Shown: positions 1 to 7,246 of the stretch, piece by piece
Numbering within the stretch: position 1 is the stretch's first letter
How the letters are laid out: each line of letters begins with the position of its first letter
The notes under the pieces: model-generated
Told to the model about the DNA's origin: nothing
What the model saw: the letters and a program-made list of their open reading frames with translations, nothing else
Database searches by the model: none
Origin: a bacterium
GTDB lineage: Bacteria; JAMCPX01
Reading direction: 5' to 3'
Assembly (NCBI GenBank): GCA_021815065.1
Contig: JAKAHI010000007.1
Location: forward strand, 1 to 14,967
DNA length: 14,967 nt
Program-made: the position numbers and the translations under genes

Positions 1-217
1 CGTTATACCGTATATTCCCCGCGTTATAAACCGCATTCGACGGGAGGAGCCGCAGAACCGACAATCCAAGGGTCGTCTTGCCGCTCCCGCTTTCTCCGAC
101 AAGCCCTACGCTCTCCCCTTTCCCGATAAAAAAGGACACGTTATCGAGGACCTTATGCTCTCCATCCGCTGTTTTATAGGAGATCGTGAGATTGCTGGCT
201 TCTAATAAGTTGACCAT
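1..217 (-). CDS. ABC transporter ATP-binding protein, Opp/Dpp type (N-terminal part, cut by window edge)
   Basis: Only the first 72 residues are inside the window; the gene continues past position 1. The protein begins MVNLLEASNLTISYKT and carries a perfect Walker A motif GESGSGKT at residues 41-48. The following L-x-x-L-LPS and the GNIRYN stretch are typical of OppD/DppD-like ATPases, which energise uptake of peptides, nickel or other small solutes at the cytoplasmic face of the inner membrane. The Walker B, signature and Opp C-terminal domains are outside the window, so the substrate cannot be judged. ATG at 217 is the only convincing start. The ribosome binding site is weak, and a small hairpin (TGCCA-GTT-TGGCA, 228-240) lies just upstream. 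It follows the DUF2156 gene by 56 bp on the same strand, so the two are probably co-transcribed. Confidence 0.85.
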   Translation of the reverse strand, partial: MVNLLEASNLTISYKTADGEHKVLDNVSFFIGKGESVGLVGESGSGKTTLGLSVLRLLPSNAVYNAGNIRYN

Positions 218-273
218 GCATATTCATTGCCAGTTTGGCAGCGTATTGTCAAATACTCAGGCAACGGGTGTTG

Positions 274-1191
274 TCAGATGCACACGCGGTACTTGTTGAG
301 AATAGAGACAGGGTTGTACGACATTTTCGATCGCCGCAGCCCCTGGTTTCCGAGATCCTGCTCACGGTTGATATACTTGTACACACCGCAGATGTGTTCA
401 CACAACTGCTGGTTGATCACCTGCGGTAGACCCTCGTACGCCGGATCATATTTCTCTATATGGATGACAGCTGTGTCGGGATTGAGCGGTTCTGTAATGG
501 AGAATGCCCTTACGACGCCGTCGATAAGGATCGCACTGCCCTTCAGTCCGAGCTGAGTATAGTGTGTGAGTGCCTCTCTGGTCGCAATAAGGTCTGCCTC
601 AAGCGACGGATCATGCTTGCTGTGGTACCATGTCTCAGCCAGCCGTATGCAATCACCGGTCAGCCTCTCGCTCATGTCCGAATATTCGAAGCTATACTTC
701 TCTTTGAACTTTTTTATATGGTTGCGCTTGCCGTCGTACTTGCGCCCTCTGAGCCCTATAAGATCGGAAGCAAGATAAACGTAATCCGCATTGTCGCGAT
801 CATCCTCATACACCATCGAGGGGAATGCCTGTCTGAGTGGTTCAAGGAACCTTTCCTCCACCCTGGACAGGATGAGTTTTTTACCTTCTTTTTTAAAGGA
901 ATCAGCAAGGTACCCGATGGCATGTATATATGCATCCGCGTCTTCCGCCATAATCATGAAGAATTCCATGCCGGACCTGTCCGTCCCCTTTATGCAAAGA
1001 GCGCCGTCTATAAGGCATACACTGAAGCCGTACAGGTGCCGCCATATGAATATATTGGTAAAATTATATTCGGAGCCCTGCGGGGGGTTAAGCCTGATCA
1101 GCTCGTCGAAATATGGCTTCATCTGTATATCGATTCCCGAAAAATCCGGGAATACCTTTATTTGTGCCTGGGGTTCGGAGATTATGGTCAT
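274..1191 (-). CDS. DUF2156 family protein (phosphatidylglycerol lysyltransferase C-terminal-like)
   Basis: A 305-residue soluble protein matching the DUF2156 family by recognisable blocks: EYNFTNIFIWRHLY near residue 42, a central YDGKRNHIKKF segment, and the C-terminal NREQDLGNQGLRRSKMSY. This fold is a double GNAT-like acyltransferase and is related to the catalytic domain of MprF, which moves aminoacyl groups from tRNA to lipid. The cytoplasmic stand-alone members have no firmly established reaction, so I assign no substrate. There is no membrane segment. ATG at 1191 is forced: an in-frame TAA lies four codons upstream with no ATG, GTG or TTG between. The nearest AGGAG (about 1213-1217) is about 16 nt away, too far to be ideal. 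It is the first gene of a minus-strand unit with the ABC ATPase and is divergent from the Crp/Fnr gene. Confidence 0.85.
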   Translation of the reverse strand: MTIISEPQAQIKVFPDFSGIDIQMKPYFDELIRLNPPQGSEYNFTNIFIWRHLYGFSVCLIDGALCIKGTDRSGMEFFMIMAEDADAYIHAIGYLADSFKKEGKKLILSRVEERFLEPLRQAFPSMVYEDDRDNADYVYLASDLIGLRGRKYDGKRNHIKKFKEKYSFEYSDMSERLTGDCIRLAETWYHSKHDPSLEADLIATREALTHYTQLGLKGSAILIDGVVRAFSITEPLNPDTAVIHIEKYDPAYEGLPQVINQQLCEHICGVYKYINREQDLGNQGLRRSKMSYNPVSILNKYRVCI

Positions 1192-1332
1192 AATTATGAT
1201 AAATTAACTCCTGTTAAGGAAATTTCAATGTTCTTTTTTTCCTATGAAGCATCGTCTCAATTCCCAACACGTTGATCCTTGAAGGGGGAATCAAGACTTT
1301 CATAGTGCTGTACATGTTGTTCCTGCAAACAA

Positions 1333-1387
1333 ACCGGCAAGGGTGTTGTCCCTTTTATCCGGGGTATGGCTGGTTGACTTTGCCGGT
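1333..1387. repeat. 8-bp inverted repeat in the Crp/Fnr promoter region, with an inner hairpin
   Basis: ACCGGCAA (1333-1340) is the exact reverse complement of TTGCCGGT (1380-1387). Between them lies a smaller hairpin, AAGGG (1339-1343) with CCCTT (1350-1354) and a 6-nt loop. The right arm begins immediately after the putative -35 box (1374-1379), so a regulator bound here would touch the promoter. It is not a recognisable CRP or FNR consensus. An operator role is inference. Confidence 0.4.
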
Positions 1388-1403
1388 GGTATGTTGTTTA
1401 TAT
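1374..1403 (+). promoter_or_regulatory. Putative sigma70-type promoter of the Crp/Fnr-rsmG-queD-folE2 operon
   Basis: TTGACT (1374-1379), an 18-bp spacer, and TTATAT (1398-1403). The predicted transcription start falls at about 1409-1410, on top of the ATG of the Crp/Fnr gene. Either this mRNA is leaderless, which agrees with the lack of a clear ribosome binding site, or the true promoter lies further upstream. Confidence 0.45.
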
Positions 1404-1408
1404 AGAGT

Positions 1409-2086
1409 ATGATTCAGCACGAAATAAAAAAGATCGGTATTTTTTCCGAACTTACGCCGGACGAGTTCGCCAGGTTGCTGCCCTATATACGGGAGCAGCA
1501 CATACCGAAAGCTACCGAGCTGTTCCATCAGGACGACCCAGGTGATGCCATGTATTTGATTACAAGAGGCGGGGTCAGGATATACCGTTATTCGAGTGCA
1601 GGAAGGGAGATAACCCTTGCCCTGCTCAGGACAGGACAATTTTTCGGAGAGATGTCGCTGCTTGACGGCATGCCGCGCTCTGCTAATGCAATGACCACGG
1701 AAAACACGGATTTTATCATACTGAAGCGCAATGATTTCCTGAATGTTTTAAAATCGTCTCCCGGCATAGCCATAAAAATATTAAAAGACATGAGCGTACG
1801 GGTAAGGGAAGCGGACGCAATGATAGAGGACCTGGCGCTTTTGAATGTTTATGAGAGGCTGATAAAATATATCAACGGCCTTATCAAGACAGAAGGAAAG
1901 AAAGAAGGGTATTATACCGTCATAACCGGAAACATCAAAAGGCAGGACATAGCCAATGCAATCGGCAGCACCCGTGAAACGGTATCGAGGATCTTCTCTG
2001 CCTGGCAAAAAAAAGGATATATAAAGATCCTACCTTCCAGGATGCTCGTTTACAGGGATATGTCCATGAACATGGGAAAGAAGTAA
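1409..2086 (+). CDS. Crp/Fnr family transcriptional regulator
   Basis: A 225-residue protein with an N-terminal cyclic-nucleotide-binding-like beta-roll (residues about 1-115, including IREQHIPKATELFHQDDPGDAMYLI split around residues 27-51 and GQFFGEMSLLDGMPRSANA), a dimerisation helix (about 115-145), and a C-terminal winged helix-turn-helix. The recognition region is RQDIANAIGSTRETVSRIF, which is the Crp-like signature. No cysteine cluster for an iron-sulfur centre is visible, so an FNR-type oxygen sensor is unlikely; the effector is unknown. Start: ATG at 1409. An in-frame ATG at 1391 is excluded by a TAG at 1403. There is no good Shine-Dalgarno, only TAGAG adjacent to the ATG. It leads an operon with rsmG 30 bp downstream. 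Confidence 0.9.
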   Translation: MIQHEIKKIGIFSELTPDEFARLLPYIREQHIPKATELFHQDDPGDAMYLITRGGVRIYRYSSAGREITLALLRTGQFFGEMSLLDGMPRSANAMTTENTDFIILKRNDFLNVLKSSPGIAIKILKDMSVRVREADAMIEDLALLNVYERLIKYINGLIKTEGKKEGYYTVITGNIKRQDIANAIGSTRETVSRIFSAWQKKGYIKILPSRMLVYRDMSMNMGKK

Positions 2087-2116
2087 GGCTCGTTTGTATC
2101 CGGTGTAGGTAAACTT

Positions 2117-2755
2117 ATGATGCCAGAAAACAGATCCCTTCTGGAAACATTTCTGAAACAAAGCGATATAGAGGGCGGCCTCGAGGATACTCTCCATGCC
2201 TTTCAGTTATACATGGACGAGCTTTTGCGGTGGAACAAGGTGATAAACCTGACTGCCATTGAAGAAGAGTCCGCTATTATCATAAAGCATTTTATAGATT
2301 CCCTGACCCCTCTAAAATTTATCGGCGTCAATGATTTCGTCCTTGATATCGGCAGCGGTGCCGGTTTCCCCGGCCTGCCGATAAAAATCGCCAGGCCGTC
2401 CGTAAAAATAGTAATGCTTGATGCACGATTGAAAAAAACAAACTTTATAAGCACTATGATAGGTCTTTTGAAGATGAAAGGCGCAACGGCACTGCACCAA
2501 AGAGCCGAGGAAAAAAACTTCCGGGAAATTATGGGTAAAAGTTTTGATGTGGTAATATCGCGGGCCTCATTTTCTTTGCAGGAGTTTGCCGAATTATCAA
2601 TGCCGTATATGAAAAACCGCGGGAAACTTATTGCAATGAAATCAAAAAAAGAAGAGGATAAGCCTGACCTGATCGGGTTGAAACAGACCGATGAATTCGT
2701 TACGAACTTGCCCGACGGCTCTTTTAGAAGGATACTGGTATTCGAAAAAACATGA
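2117..2755 (+). CDS. rsmG: 16S rRNA (guanine527-N7)-methyltransferase RsmG
   Basis: A 212-residue class I SAM-dependent methyltransferase of full family length. It has the N-terminal GidB signature WNKVINLTAI (residues 39-48) and KHFIDSL (57-63), and motif I LDIGSGAGFPG (76-86) for SAM binding. VVISRA (145-150) is the conserved segment near the catalytic pocket. RsmG methylates N7 of G527 in the 16S rRNA 530 loop. Its loss gives low-level streptomycin resistance in several bacteria. Two consecutive ATGs open the frame (2117 and 2120), and the ribosome binding site is weak. In many genomes rsmG follows mnmG or precedes parA; here it sits between a Crp regulator and queD, 13 bp before the next gene, so the setting is not the usual one. 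Confidence 0.95.
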   Translation: MMPENRSLLETFLKQSDIEGGLEDTLHAFQLYMDELLRWNKVINLTAIEEESAIIIKHFIDSLTPLKFIGVNDFVLDIGSGAGFPGLPIKIARPSVKIVMLDARLKKTNFISTMIGLLKMKGATALHQRAEEKNFREIMGKSFDVVISRASFSLQEFAELSMPYMKNRGKLIAMKSKKEEDKPDLIGLKQTDEFVTNLPDGSFRRILVFEKT

Positions 2756-2768
2756 ACAGAGGGGAACC

Positions 2769-3137
2769 ATGTACGAGATAGGTGTTGTACGCAGATTTTC
2801 TGCTGCGCACCGGCTAAGAAATTATAACGGTAAATGTGAAAACCTGCACGGGCACAACTATACGGTGGAATTGACCGTCCATGGAGAAAGCCTTGTCAAC
2901 GGAATGCTCATGGATTTTGCACTGCTGAAGCAAAAACTTGATACCGTCCTCAAGGTCCTCGATCACGGCTATATCAATGAAATAGCCCCTTTCACGGAGA
3001 TCGAACCGTCCGCAGAGAATATAGCGGAGTACCTCTACAAGGCACTTTCCGTCCAGATTTCCGGTATGGTCCGGATAAGCTCGGTAAAGGTCTGGGAATC
3101 CGATAACAACTGGGCTATCTACAGGGCGGATAAATAA
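2769..3137 (+). CDS. queD: 6-carboxy-5,6,7,8-tetrahydropterin synthase (QueD)
   Basis: A 122-residue T-fold enzyme of the PTPS/QueD family. Zinc ligands are H14 (SAAHR), H27 and H29 (in CENLHGHNY), and the catalytic cysteine is C23, in the C-x3-HGH arrangement typical of QueD. D65-H66 in LDHGYIN supplies the second catalytic pair, and an E in VWESDNNW near the C-terminus matches the family. It converts 7,8-dihydroneopterin triphosphate to 6-carboxytetrahydropterin, the second step toward preQ0 and queuosine. The start at 2769 is chosen over an earlier in-frame ATG at 2691 because AGAGGGG lies at the right distance and homology begins at MYEIGVVRRFSAAH. It is followed after 29 bp by folE2, which makes its substrate. 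Confidence 0.93.
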   Translation: MYEIGVVRRFSAAHRLRNYNGKCENLHGHNYTVELTVHGESLVNGMLMDFALLKQKLDTVLKVLDHGYINEIAPFTEIEPSAENIAEYLYKALSVQISGMVRISSVKVWESDNNWAIYRADK

Positions 3138-3166
3138 TTATTCGGGACAAGGAGTTGTAAAGTTCA

Positions 3167-3943
3167 ATGAAGGACATTCAGAATACGTTTGATACCAGGG
3201 GCATCGGCATCGATAAGGTCGGCATAAAAAACATACGGTATCCTATTACCGTGCTGGACAGGAAGAACGGTATACAGCATACGATCGCAAGCATTAACAT
3301 GTACGTTGACCTTCCAAAGCAGTTCAAGGGCACACACATGAGCAGGTTCGTCGAGATCCTCAATGAGCACAGGGGAAATATCAATATTAAGGACTTCCCC
3401 GGGATTCTCGAAAACATGCAGAAACGCTTCAATGCCAACTCCGCACATCTCGAGATAGAATTTCCCTATTTTGTGGAAAAGAAATCTCCGGTGACGCGCT
3501 CACCGAGTTTGATGGAATACAACTGTAAATTCATGGGCATTAAAAACGGAGCAGGTACGGACTTTATACTTGTCGTAAGTGTGCCGGTGCTGACGCTGTG
3601 TCCCTGTTCAAAGGAGATAAGCAGGTTCGGCGCGCACAACCAGAGAGGTTTTGTTACCGTTCATCTGAGGTTCACCGGACTCGTATGGATAGAAGAGGTC
3701 ATCGATATCGTGGAACATTCCGCTTCTGCCGAGTTGTTCTCACTGCTCAAAAGGCCCGACGAAAAATACATAACCGAACATTCGTACAAGAACCCTATGT
3801 TCGTGGAGGATGTTGTAAGGGAAGTTGCCAAGAAACTGAAGAGGAACAAAAAGATTACCGGTTTCTCCGTCGAGGCAGAAAACCTCGAGTCCATTCACAA
3901 TCATAACGTGTACGCATACGTGGAATACGACAGGGAAAAATGA
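3167..3943 (+). CDS. folE2: GTP cyclohydrolase I type B (FolE2)
   Basis: A 258-residue protein of the GCYH-IB/COG1469 family, with the diagnostic block LCPCSKEIS (C145, C147) followed by GAHNQRG (H157). C147 and H157 are the expected metal and catalytic positions. TEHSYKNPMFVEDVVRE further on is also typical of the family. It hydrolyses GTP to 7,8-dihydroneopterin triphosphate plus formate, feeding folate and, through QueD just upstream, deazapurine synthesis. FolE2 is unrelated in sequence to FolE and is known to work with metals other than zinc. Ribosome binding site AAGGAG lies about 12 nt before ATG 3167, rather far. The stop codon is 3 bp from the stop of the convergent 46-residue ORF, with no visible terminator between them. 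Confidence 0.95.
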   Translation: MKDIQNTFDTRGIGIDKVGIKNIRYPITVLDRKNGIQHTIASINMYVDLPKQFKGTHMSRFVEILNEHRGNINIKDFPGILENMQKRFNANSAHLEIEFPYFVEKKSPVTRSPSLMEYNCKFMGIKNGAGTDFILVVSVPVLTLCPCSKEISRFGAHNQRGFVTVHLRFTGLVWIEEVIDIVEHSASAELFSLLKRPDEKYITEHSYKNPMFVEDVVREVAKKLKRNKKITGFSVEAENLESIHNHNVYAYVEYDREK

Positions 3944-3946
3944 GAT

Positions 3947-4087
3947 TTACCAGGGGCCGAGCCAGCGAAACCAGCCAAGGTTAAAGACCTCGCTGATAGC
4001 CCCGAGTACCAATATCACCGCGTACAGGGAAAGAATGGCCAGGTATATCTGAGCTTTGTGCTTTTTTACGGCCTCTTTTATACTCAT
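3947..4087 (-). CDS. 46-residue single-pass membrane microprotein downstream of gyrB
   Basis: This short ORF reads MSIKEAVKKHKAQIYL... and ends ...GWFRWLGPW. The first 12 residues are polar and basic, residues about 14-34 are strongly hydrophobic (YLAILSLYAVILVLGA), and the tail is rich in aromatic residues (four W or F in the last nine). It looks like a small inner-membrane protein with a basic cytoplasmic N-terminus. Its ATG shares one base with the gyrB stop (TGATG), which is the classic arrangement for translational coupling, and it ends with TAA only 3 bp from the folE2 stop. I do not recognise a family and assign no function. The coupling and the clean topology argue that it is real rather than a chance frame. 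Confidence 0.7.
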   Translation of the reverse strand: MSIKEAVKKHKAQIYLAILSLYAVILVLGAISEVFNLGWFRWLGPW

Positions 4088-6474
4088 CACACATCCAGAT
4101 TTACGACATACAGGGCATTCTCTTCAATAAAAGTCCGTCTTGCCTGTACATTATCACCCATCAGTATGGTAAAGATCTCATCCGCAGCAACGGCATCCTC
4201 TATCCTTACCTGGACCATAATCCTTTTATCCGGGTTCATGGTTGTTTCCCAGAGCTGTTCCGGGTTCATTTCTCCGAGTCCCTTATACCGTTGGATGGCC
4301 AGACCTTTTTGAGCATGTTCCATGCAGTATTCGATCAGTGCTTTAATCGTGGTCATAGATACTTTTTTCCCGTCTTCATCCACCGTGTAAGGCGGCGGCA
4401 TCTTTTCCACGATTGTTTTATAAAGTCCCTTCAGTGTCTGAAATTCCGGCGATTGTATGAAATTATTGTCAAAGTGCATCTTCCGTATAACGCCTTTGTC
4501 CGCAATAACCATTGTCAGTTTAATGTTTTCATCGCCGTTCAGCTCTTCCGTTATAGTCAGGAGCTTGCCGGTTGTTTTTTTGAAGTCCGTTATAAATTTC
4601 TCGAACATATTCTTGGACTTCTTTTCTTTTGAAAACAAATCTTCCATACCCTGCGATATAAAAAAGTCCAATAGTTCCGTATTTCTCTCCCTGCTTATCT
4701 TTTCAAGCATATCGTAGTATTTAACCGCATTCAAAAGGCTTTTGATGAGCGTGGCGGTATCGGCCTGTTTGCCGTCTTTTAAGGTAATGTGCAGTTTACT
4801 GACACCCTCTTCCAGCAGGACTTTTTTCAGCTCCGTATCGTCTTTGAGGAACCGCTGGGAGTTTCCCTTTTTAATCATGTATAAGGGCGGCTGTGCTATA
4901 TATACGTAATTCCGCTCTATAAGCTCGGGAAAGTGCCTGAAGAAAAATGTCAGCAGCAGTGTCCGGATATGGGATCCGTCGATATCCGCATCCGTCATGA
5001 TGATGATCTTGTGGTATCTGAGTTTGGACAGATCCTTGTCTTCATTCCCGATGCCCGTACCCAGCGCCGAGATGAGTACCCTGATTTCCTCCGATGCAAG
5101 CATCTGTTCAAACCTTGCCTTCTCTACATTCAATATTTTGCCCTTTAAGGGCAGTATGGCCTGGTTTTTCCTGTCCCTTCCCTGTTTTGCAGAACCTCCT
5201 GCGGAATCTCCCTCTACGATAAACAATTCGCTCAACGCAGGGTCCTTTTCCTGGCAGTCCGCAAGCTTACCGGGAAGCGAGCCTCCCGAAAGGGCGTTCT
5301 TTCTCCTTACCAGTTCCCTCGCTTTACGCGCAGCCTCCCTTGCCCGGGCAGCGTCTATTACCTTCTTTATTATACTTTTGGCAATCTGCGGGTTCTCTTC
5401 AAAAATAGAAAAAAGCCTGTCATTTGCCTGAGATTCCACGATCCCTTTTATCTCGGTATTGCCCAGTTTTTCTTTTGTCTGGCCCTCGAACTGAGGATCC
5501 GGAAGTTTTATGCTGATGACGGCAGTAAGACCCTCCCGGATATCTTCACCACTTATCTCAACGTCTGCCTGTTTGATAAGCCCGCTTTCAACGGCGTATT
5601 TGTTGATCGCCCTTGTCAGCGCCGATTTAAAACCCGAGAGATGACTTCCACCTTCATGCGTACTGATATTGTTCGCATAGGAGTGTATAATTTCATTGTA
5701 TCCGTCGTTGTACTGCAGTGCGCACTCGAATTCGACCTGGTCTTTCTTAAAGGAGAAAAAGAACGGTTTTGTGTGAACCAGGGTTTTGTTCTTATTCAGG
5801 AGCTGCACGAATTCTATGAGCCCGCCGGCATATTCGAATACATTGGATTTTCCGCTTCTTTCATCCGTAATCGAGATCTTGATACCGGGATTCAGAAATG
5901 CAAGCTCCCGCAGCCTTGCCGAAAGTGTATCGAAGCTGAAGTTCGTGGTCTCGAATATCTTTGCATCCGGCTTAAATCTTATCTTCGTTCCCGTAGCGTC
6001 CGATTTGCCTACTGCCTTTATTGGCTCTACGGGATCCCCGTTCTTATATTTCTGATAATATTTCTTTCCGTCCCTCCGGATCTCGAGGTCAAGGTCTTCC
6101 GAGAGCGCATTAACAACGGAAACTCCCACACCGTGAAGTCCGCCAGAAACTTTATAAACCTTGTTGTCGAATTTACCGCCCGCGTGCAGTTTTGTCATAA
6201 CAACCTCTGCCGCAGACCTGTTTTCCTCTTTGTGCAGGTCCGTCGGAATACCCCTGCCGTTATCGTCAACGGTTACACTTCCGTCTACATGAATGATTAC
6301 GGTAATCCTCGTACAGAATCCGGCAAGCGCCTCGTCTATGCTATTGTCGACAACCTCATAAACAAGATGGTGCAATCCCCCTTCCGAGGTATTGCCGATG
6401 TACATGGCGGGCCTTTTTCTGACAGCTTCGAGCCCCTCTAATACTTTTATCTGGGTGGCGTCATAAGCTGCCAT
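4087..6474 (-). CDS. gyrB: DNA gyrase subunit B
   Basis: 795 residues, full length. The GHKL ATPase domain shows VDNSIDEAL (42-50), DNGRGIP (71-77), the ATP-lid SGGLHGVGVSVVNALS (110-125) and QTKEKLGN (332-339). A Toprim domain follows with EGDSAGG (421-427) and the metal-binding DADIDGSH (495-502). The C-terminal gyrase tail carries RYKGLGEMNPEQLWETTMNP (729-748). The roughly 150-residue insertion between Toprim and tail (about 545-705) is the form found in Gram-negative GyrB. With GyrA it introduces negative supercoils using ATP. It is translationally coupled to the XRE gene upstream (TAATG overlap at 6472-6476) and to the microprotein downstream (TGATG at 4085-4089). It is not next to dnaN, recF or gyrA here. 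Confidence 0.98.
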   Translation of the reverse strand: MAAYDATQIKVLEGLEAVRKRPAMYIGNTSEGGLHHLVYEVVDNSIDEALAGFCTRITVIIHVDGSVTVDDNGRGIPTDLHKEENRSAAEVVMTKLHAGGKFDNKVYKVSGGLHGVGVSVVNALSEDLDLEIRRDGKKYYQKYKNGDPVEPIKAVGKSDATGTKIRFKPDAKIFETTNFSFDTLSARLRELAFLNPGIKISITDERSGKSNVFEYAGGLIEFVQLLNKNKTLVHTKPFFFSFKKDQVEFECALQYNDGYNEIIHSYANNISTHEGGSHLSGFKSALTRAINKYAVESGLIKQADVEISGEDIREGLTAVISIKLPDPQFEGQTKEKLGNTEIKGIVESQANDRLFSIFEENPQIAKSIIKKVIDAARAREAARKARELVRRKNALSGGSLPGKLADCQEKDPALSELFIVEGDSAGGSAKQGRDRKNQAILPLKGKILNVEKARFEQMLASEEIRVLISALGTGIGNEDKDLSKLRYHKIIIMTDADIDGSHIRTLLLTFFFRHFPELIERNYVYIAQPPLYMIKKGNSQRFLKDDTELKKVLLEEGVSKLHITLKDGKQADTATLIKSLLNAVKYYDMLEKISRERNTELLDFFISQGMEDLFSKEKKSKNMFEKFITDFKKTTGKLLTITEELNGDENIKLTMVIADKGVIRKMHFDNNFIQSPEFQTLKGLYKTIVEKMPPPYTVDEDGKKVSMTTIKALIEYCMEHAQKGLAIQRYKGLGEMNPEQLWETTMNPDKRIMVQVRIEDAVAADEIFTILMGDNVQARRTFIEENALYVVNLDV

Positions 6475-6902
6475 TACTGAGCTTTACCCTTCTTCTCGAT
6501 ATTGATGTAACTGTTTACGAGTTCTACGATCTTTTCTTTTGTTTTCTCGTCGTTTATATTCACCAATTTTTCAAGAATAAGCCATTCGGGTGTCCTCTGT
6601 TTTATGATACGGCCATTAAATATAAAGCTTTGATCGTTGTCCTTGTGCGCCCTATGAGCAGGGCCATAAAACAGCCAGTCTACGGTAACATTGCCCATGT
6701 CTGCTATCTTCGCAAGTATGTTGAGTGAGGGTGTGACCTGATCCGTTTCATAAACGCTTACGGCGTCCTGTGATTTGTCCAGCAGGTTGCCAAAATCCGT
6801 TTGCGTCTTATCGCCCCTTATTAACCGTATCCTCTGCCCCAGAGTAAGCTTATCTACGTCTGTCTGCCTTAATTTTTCAGTTGCTTTCTTACTTGTCCTC
6901 AT
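6474..6902 (-). CDS. XRE-family helix-turn-helix regulator, second gene of the gyrB operon
   Basis: 142 residues. The N-terminal helix-turn-helix spans about residues 20-79 (LTLGQRIRLIRGDKTQTDFG, then VSVYETDQVTPSLNILAKIA and VTVDWLFYGP), a Cro/CI-type DNA-binding domain of the kind that ends in VDWLLYG. The C-terminal 60 residues (QRTPEWLILEKLVNINDEKTKEKIVELVNSYI) resemble the short helical dimerisation tail of such regulators. Start ATG 6902 is preceded by GGGGGAA. The first 14 bases overlap the end of the PilZ gene, and the stop overlaps the gyrB ATG. Its place in the operon suggests autoregulation of the gyrB operon or control linked to supercoiling; this is inference. Confidence 0.85.
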   Translation of the reverse strand: MRTSKKATEKLRQTDVDKLTLGQRIRLIRGDKTQTDFGNLLDKSQDAVSVYETDQVTPSLNILAKIADMGNVTVDWLFYGPAHRAHKDNDQSFIFNGRIIKQRTPEWLILEKLVNINDEKTKEKIVELVNSYINIEKKGKAQ

Positions 6903-7236
6903 GGTTCCCCCGTATATTTTTTATTCCCGTATTCAAATAGTTCTTGTTTTCTTCGTTAAGGTTTATGAATTCTATGCCTATGCCGGCCTTGGATTTCCCC
7001 GCGTCATCCGCTTCTTTGTTTGCCCAGACCACCTTACCCTTGAGCTTAAATTTCTTTTTTATACCGGGTAAGAAAAAGTCTAAAAATACCGTGCTTCCTT
7101 CTTTCGGTACACTGCCCATTTCTATAAACATACCGCCGATGCTGATGTCTCTCGTGTACCCCGCCTCGATATCGCTATCTTTAAGATAGTCTATCATGAT
7201 CTTAATATTATTTCTATGAAATTTTCTTCGTTCCAT
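6889..7236 (-). CDS. PilZ domain protein, first gene of the gyrB operon
   Basis: 115 residues forming essentially one PilZ domain. The N-terminal arginine motif RRKFHR (residues 3-8) and the D-x-S-x-x-G motif DISIGG (30-35) are both intact. These are the residues that bind cyclic di-GMP in this family, so binding is likely. A later block, GKVVWANKEADDAGKSKAGIGIEF, matches the end of the PilZ barrel. There are no further output domains, so it would act as a stand-alone adaptor. Translation begins at ATG 7236, a few bases after the predicted transcription start. It overlaps the XRE gene by 14 bp. Presence of a cyclic di-GMP effector at the head of a gyrase operon is unusual. Confidence 0.88.
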   Translation of the reverse strand: MERRKFHRNNIKIMIDYLKDSDIEAGYTRDISIGGMFIEMGSVPKEGSTVFLDFFLPGIKKKFKLKGKVVWANKEADDAGKSKAGIGIEFINLNEENKNYLNTGIKNIRGNHEDK

Positions 7237-7246
7237 CTTTTCTCGT

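Noticed and set aside
460..1275. 271-codon plus-strand frame opposite the DUF2156 gene
   Set aside because: Antisense shadow; no family features, and the DUF2156 motifs on the minus strand are clear.
1272..1294. FNR/CRP-type site TTGAT...ATCAA upstream of the Crp/Fnr gene
   Set aside because: Half-sites are separated by 13 bp (inner TTGA/TCAA by 8 bp) rather than the 4 (or 6) required, so it does not match the family operator.
5641..6441. Long open frame on the plus strand opposite gyrB
   Set aside because: It is a shadow of the gyrB codon pattern with no ribosome binding site or recognisable domain; gyrB on the other strand is unambiguous.
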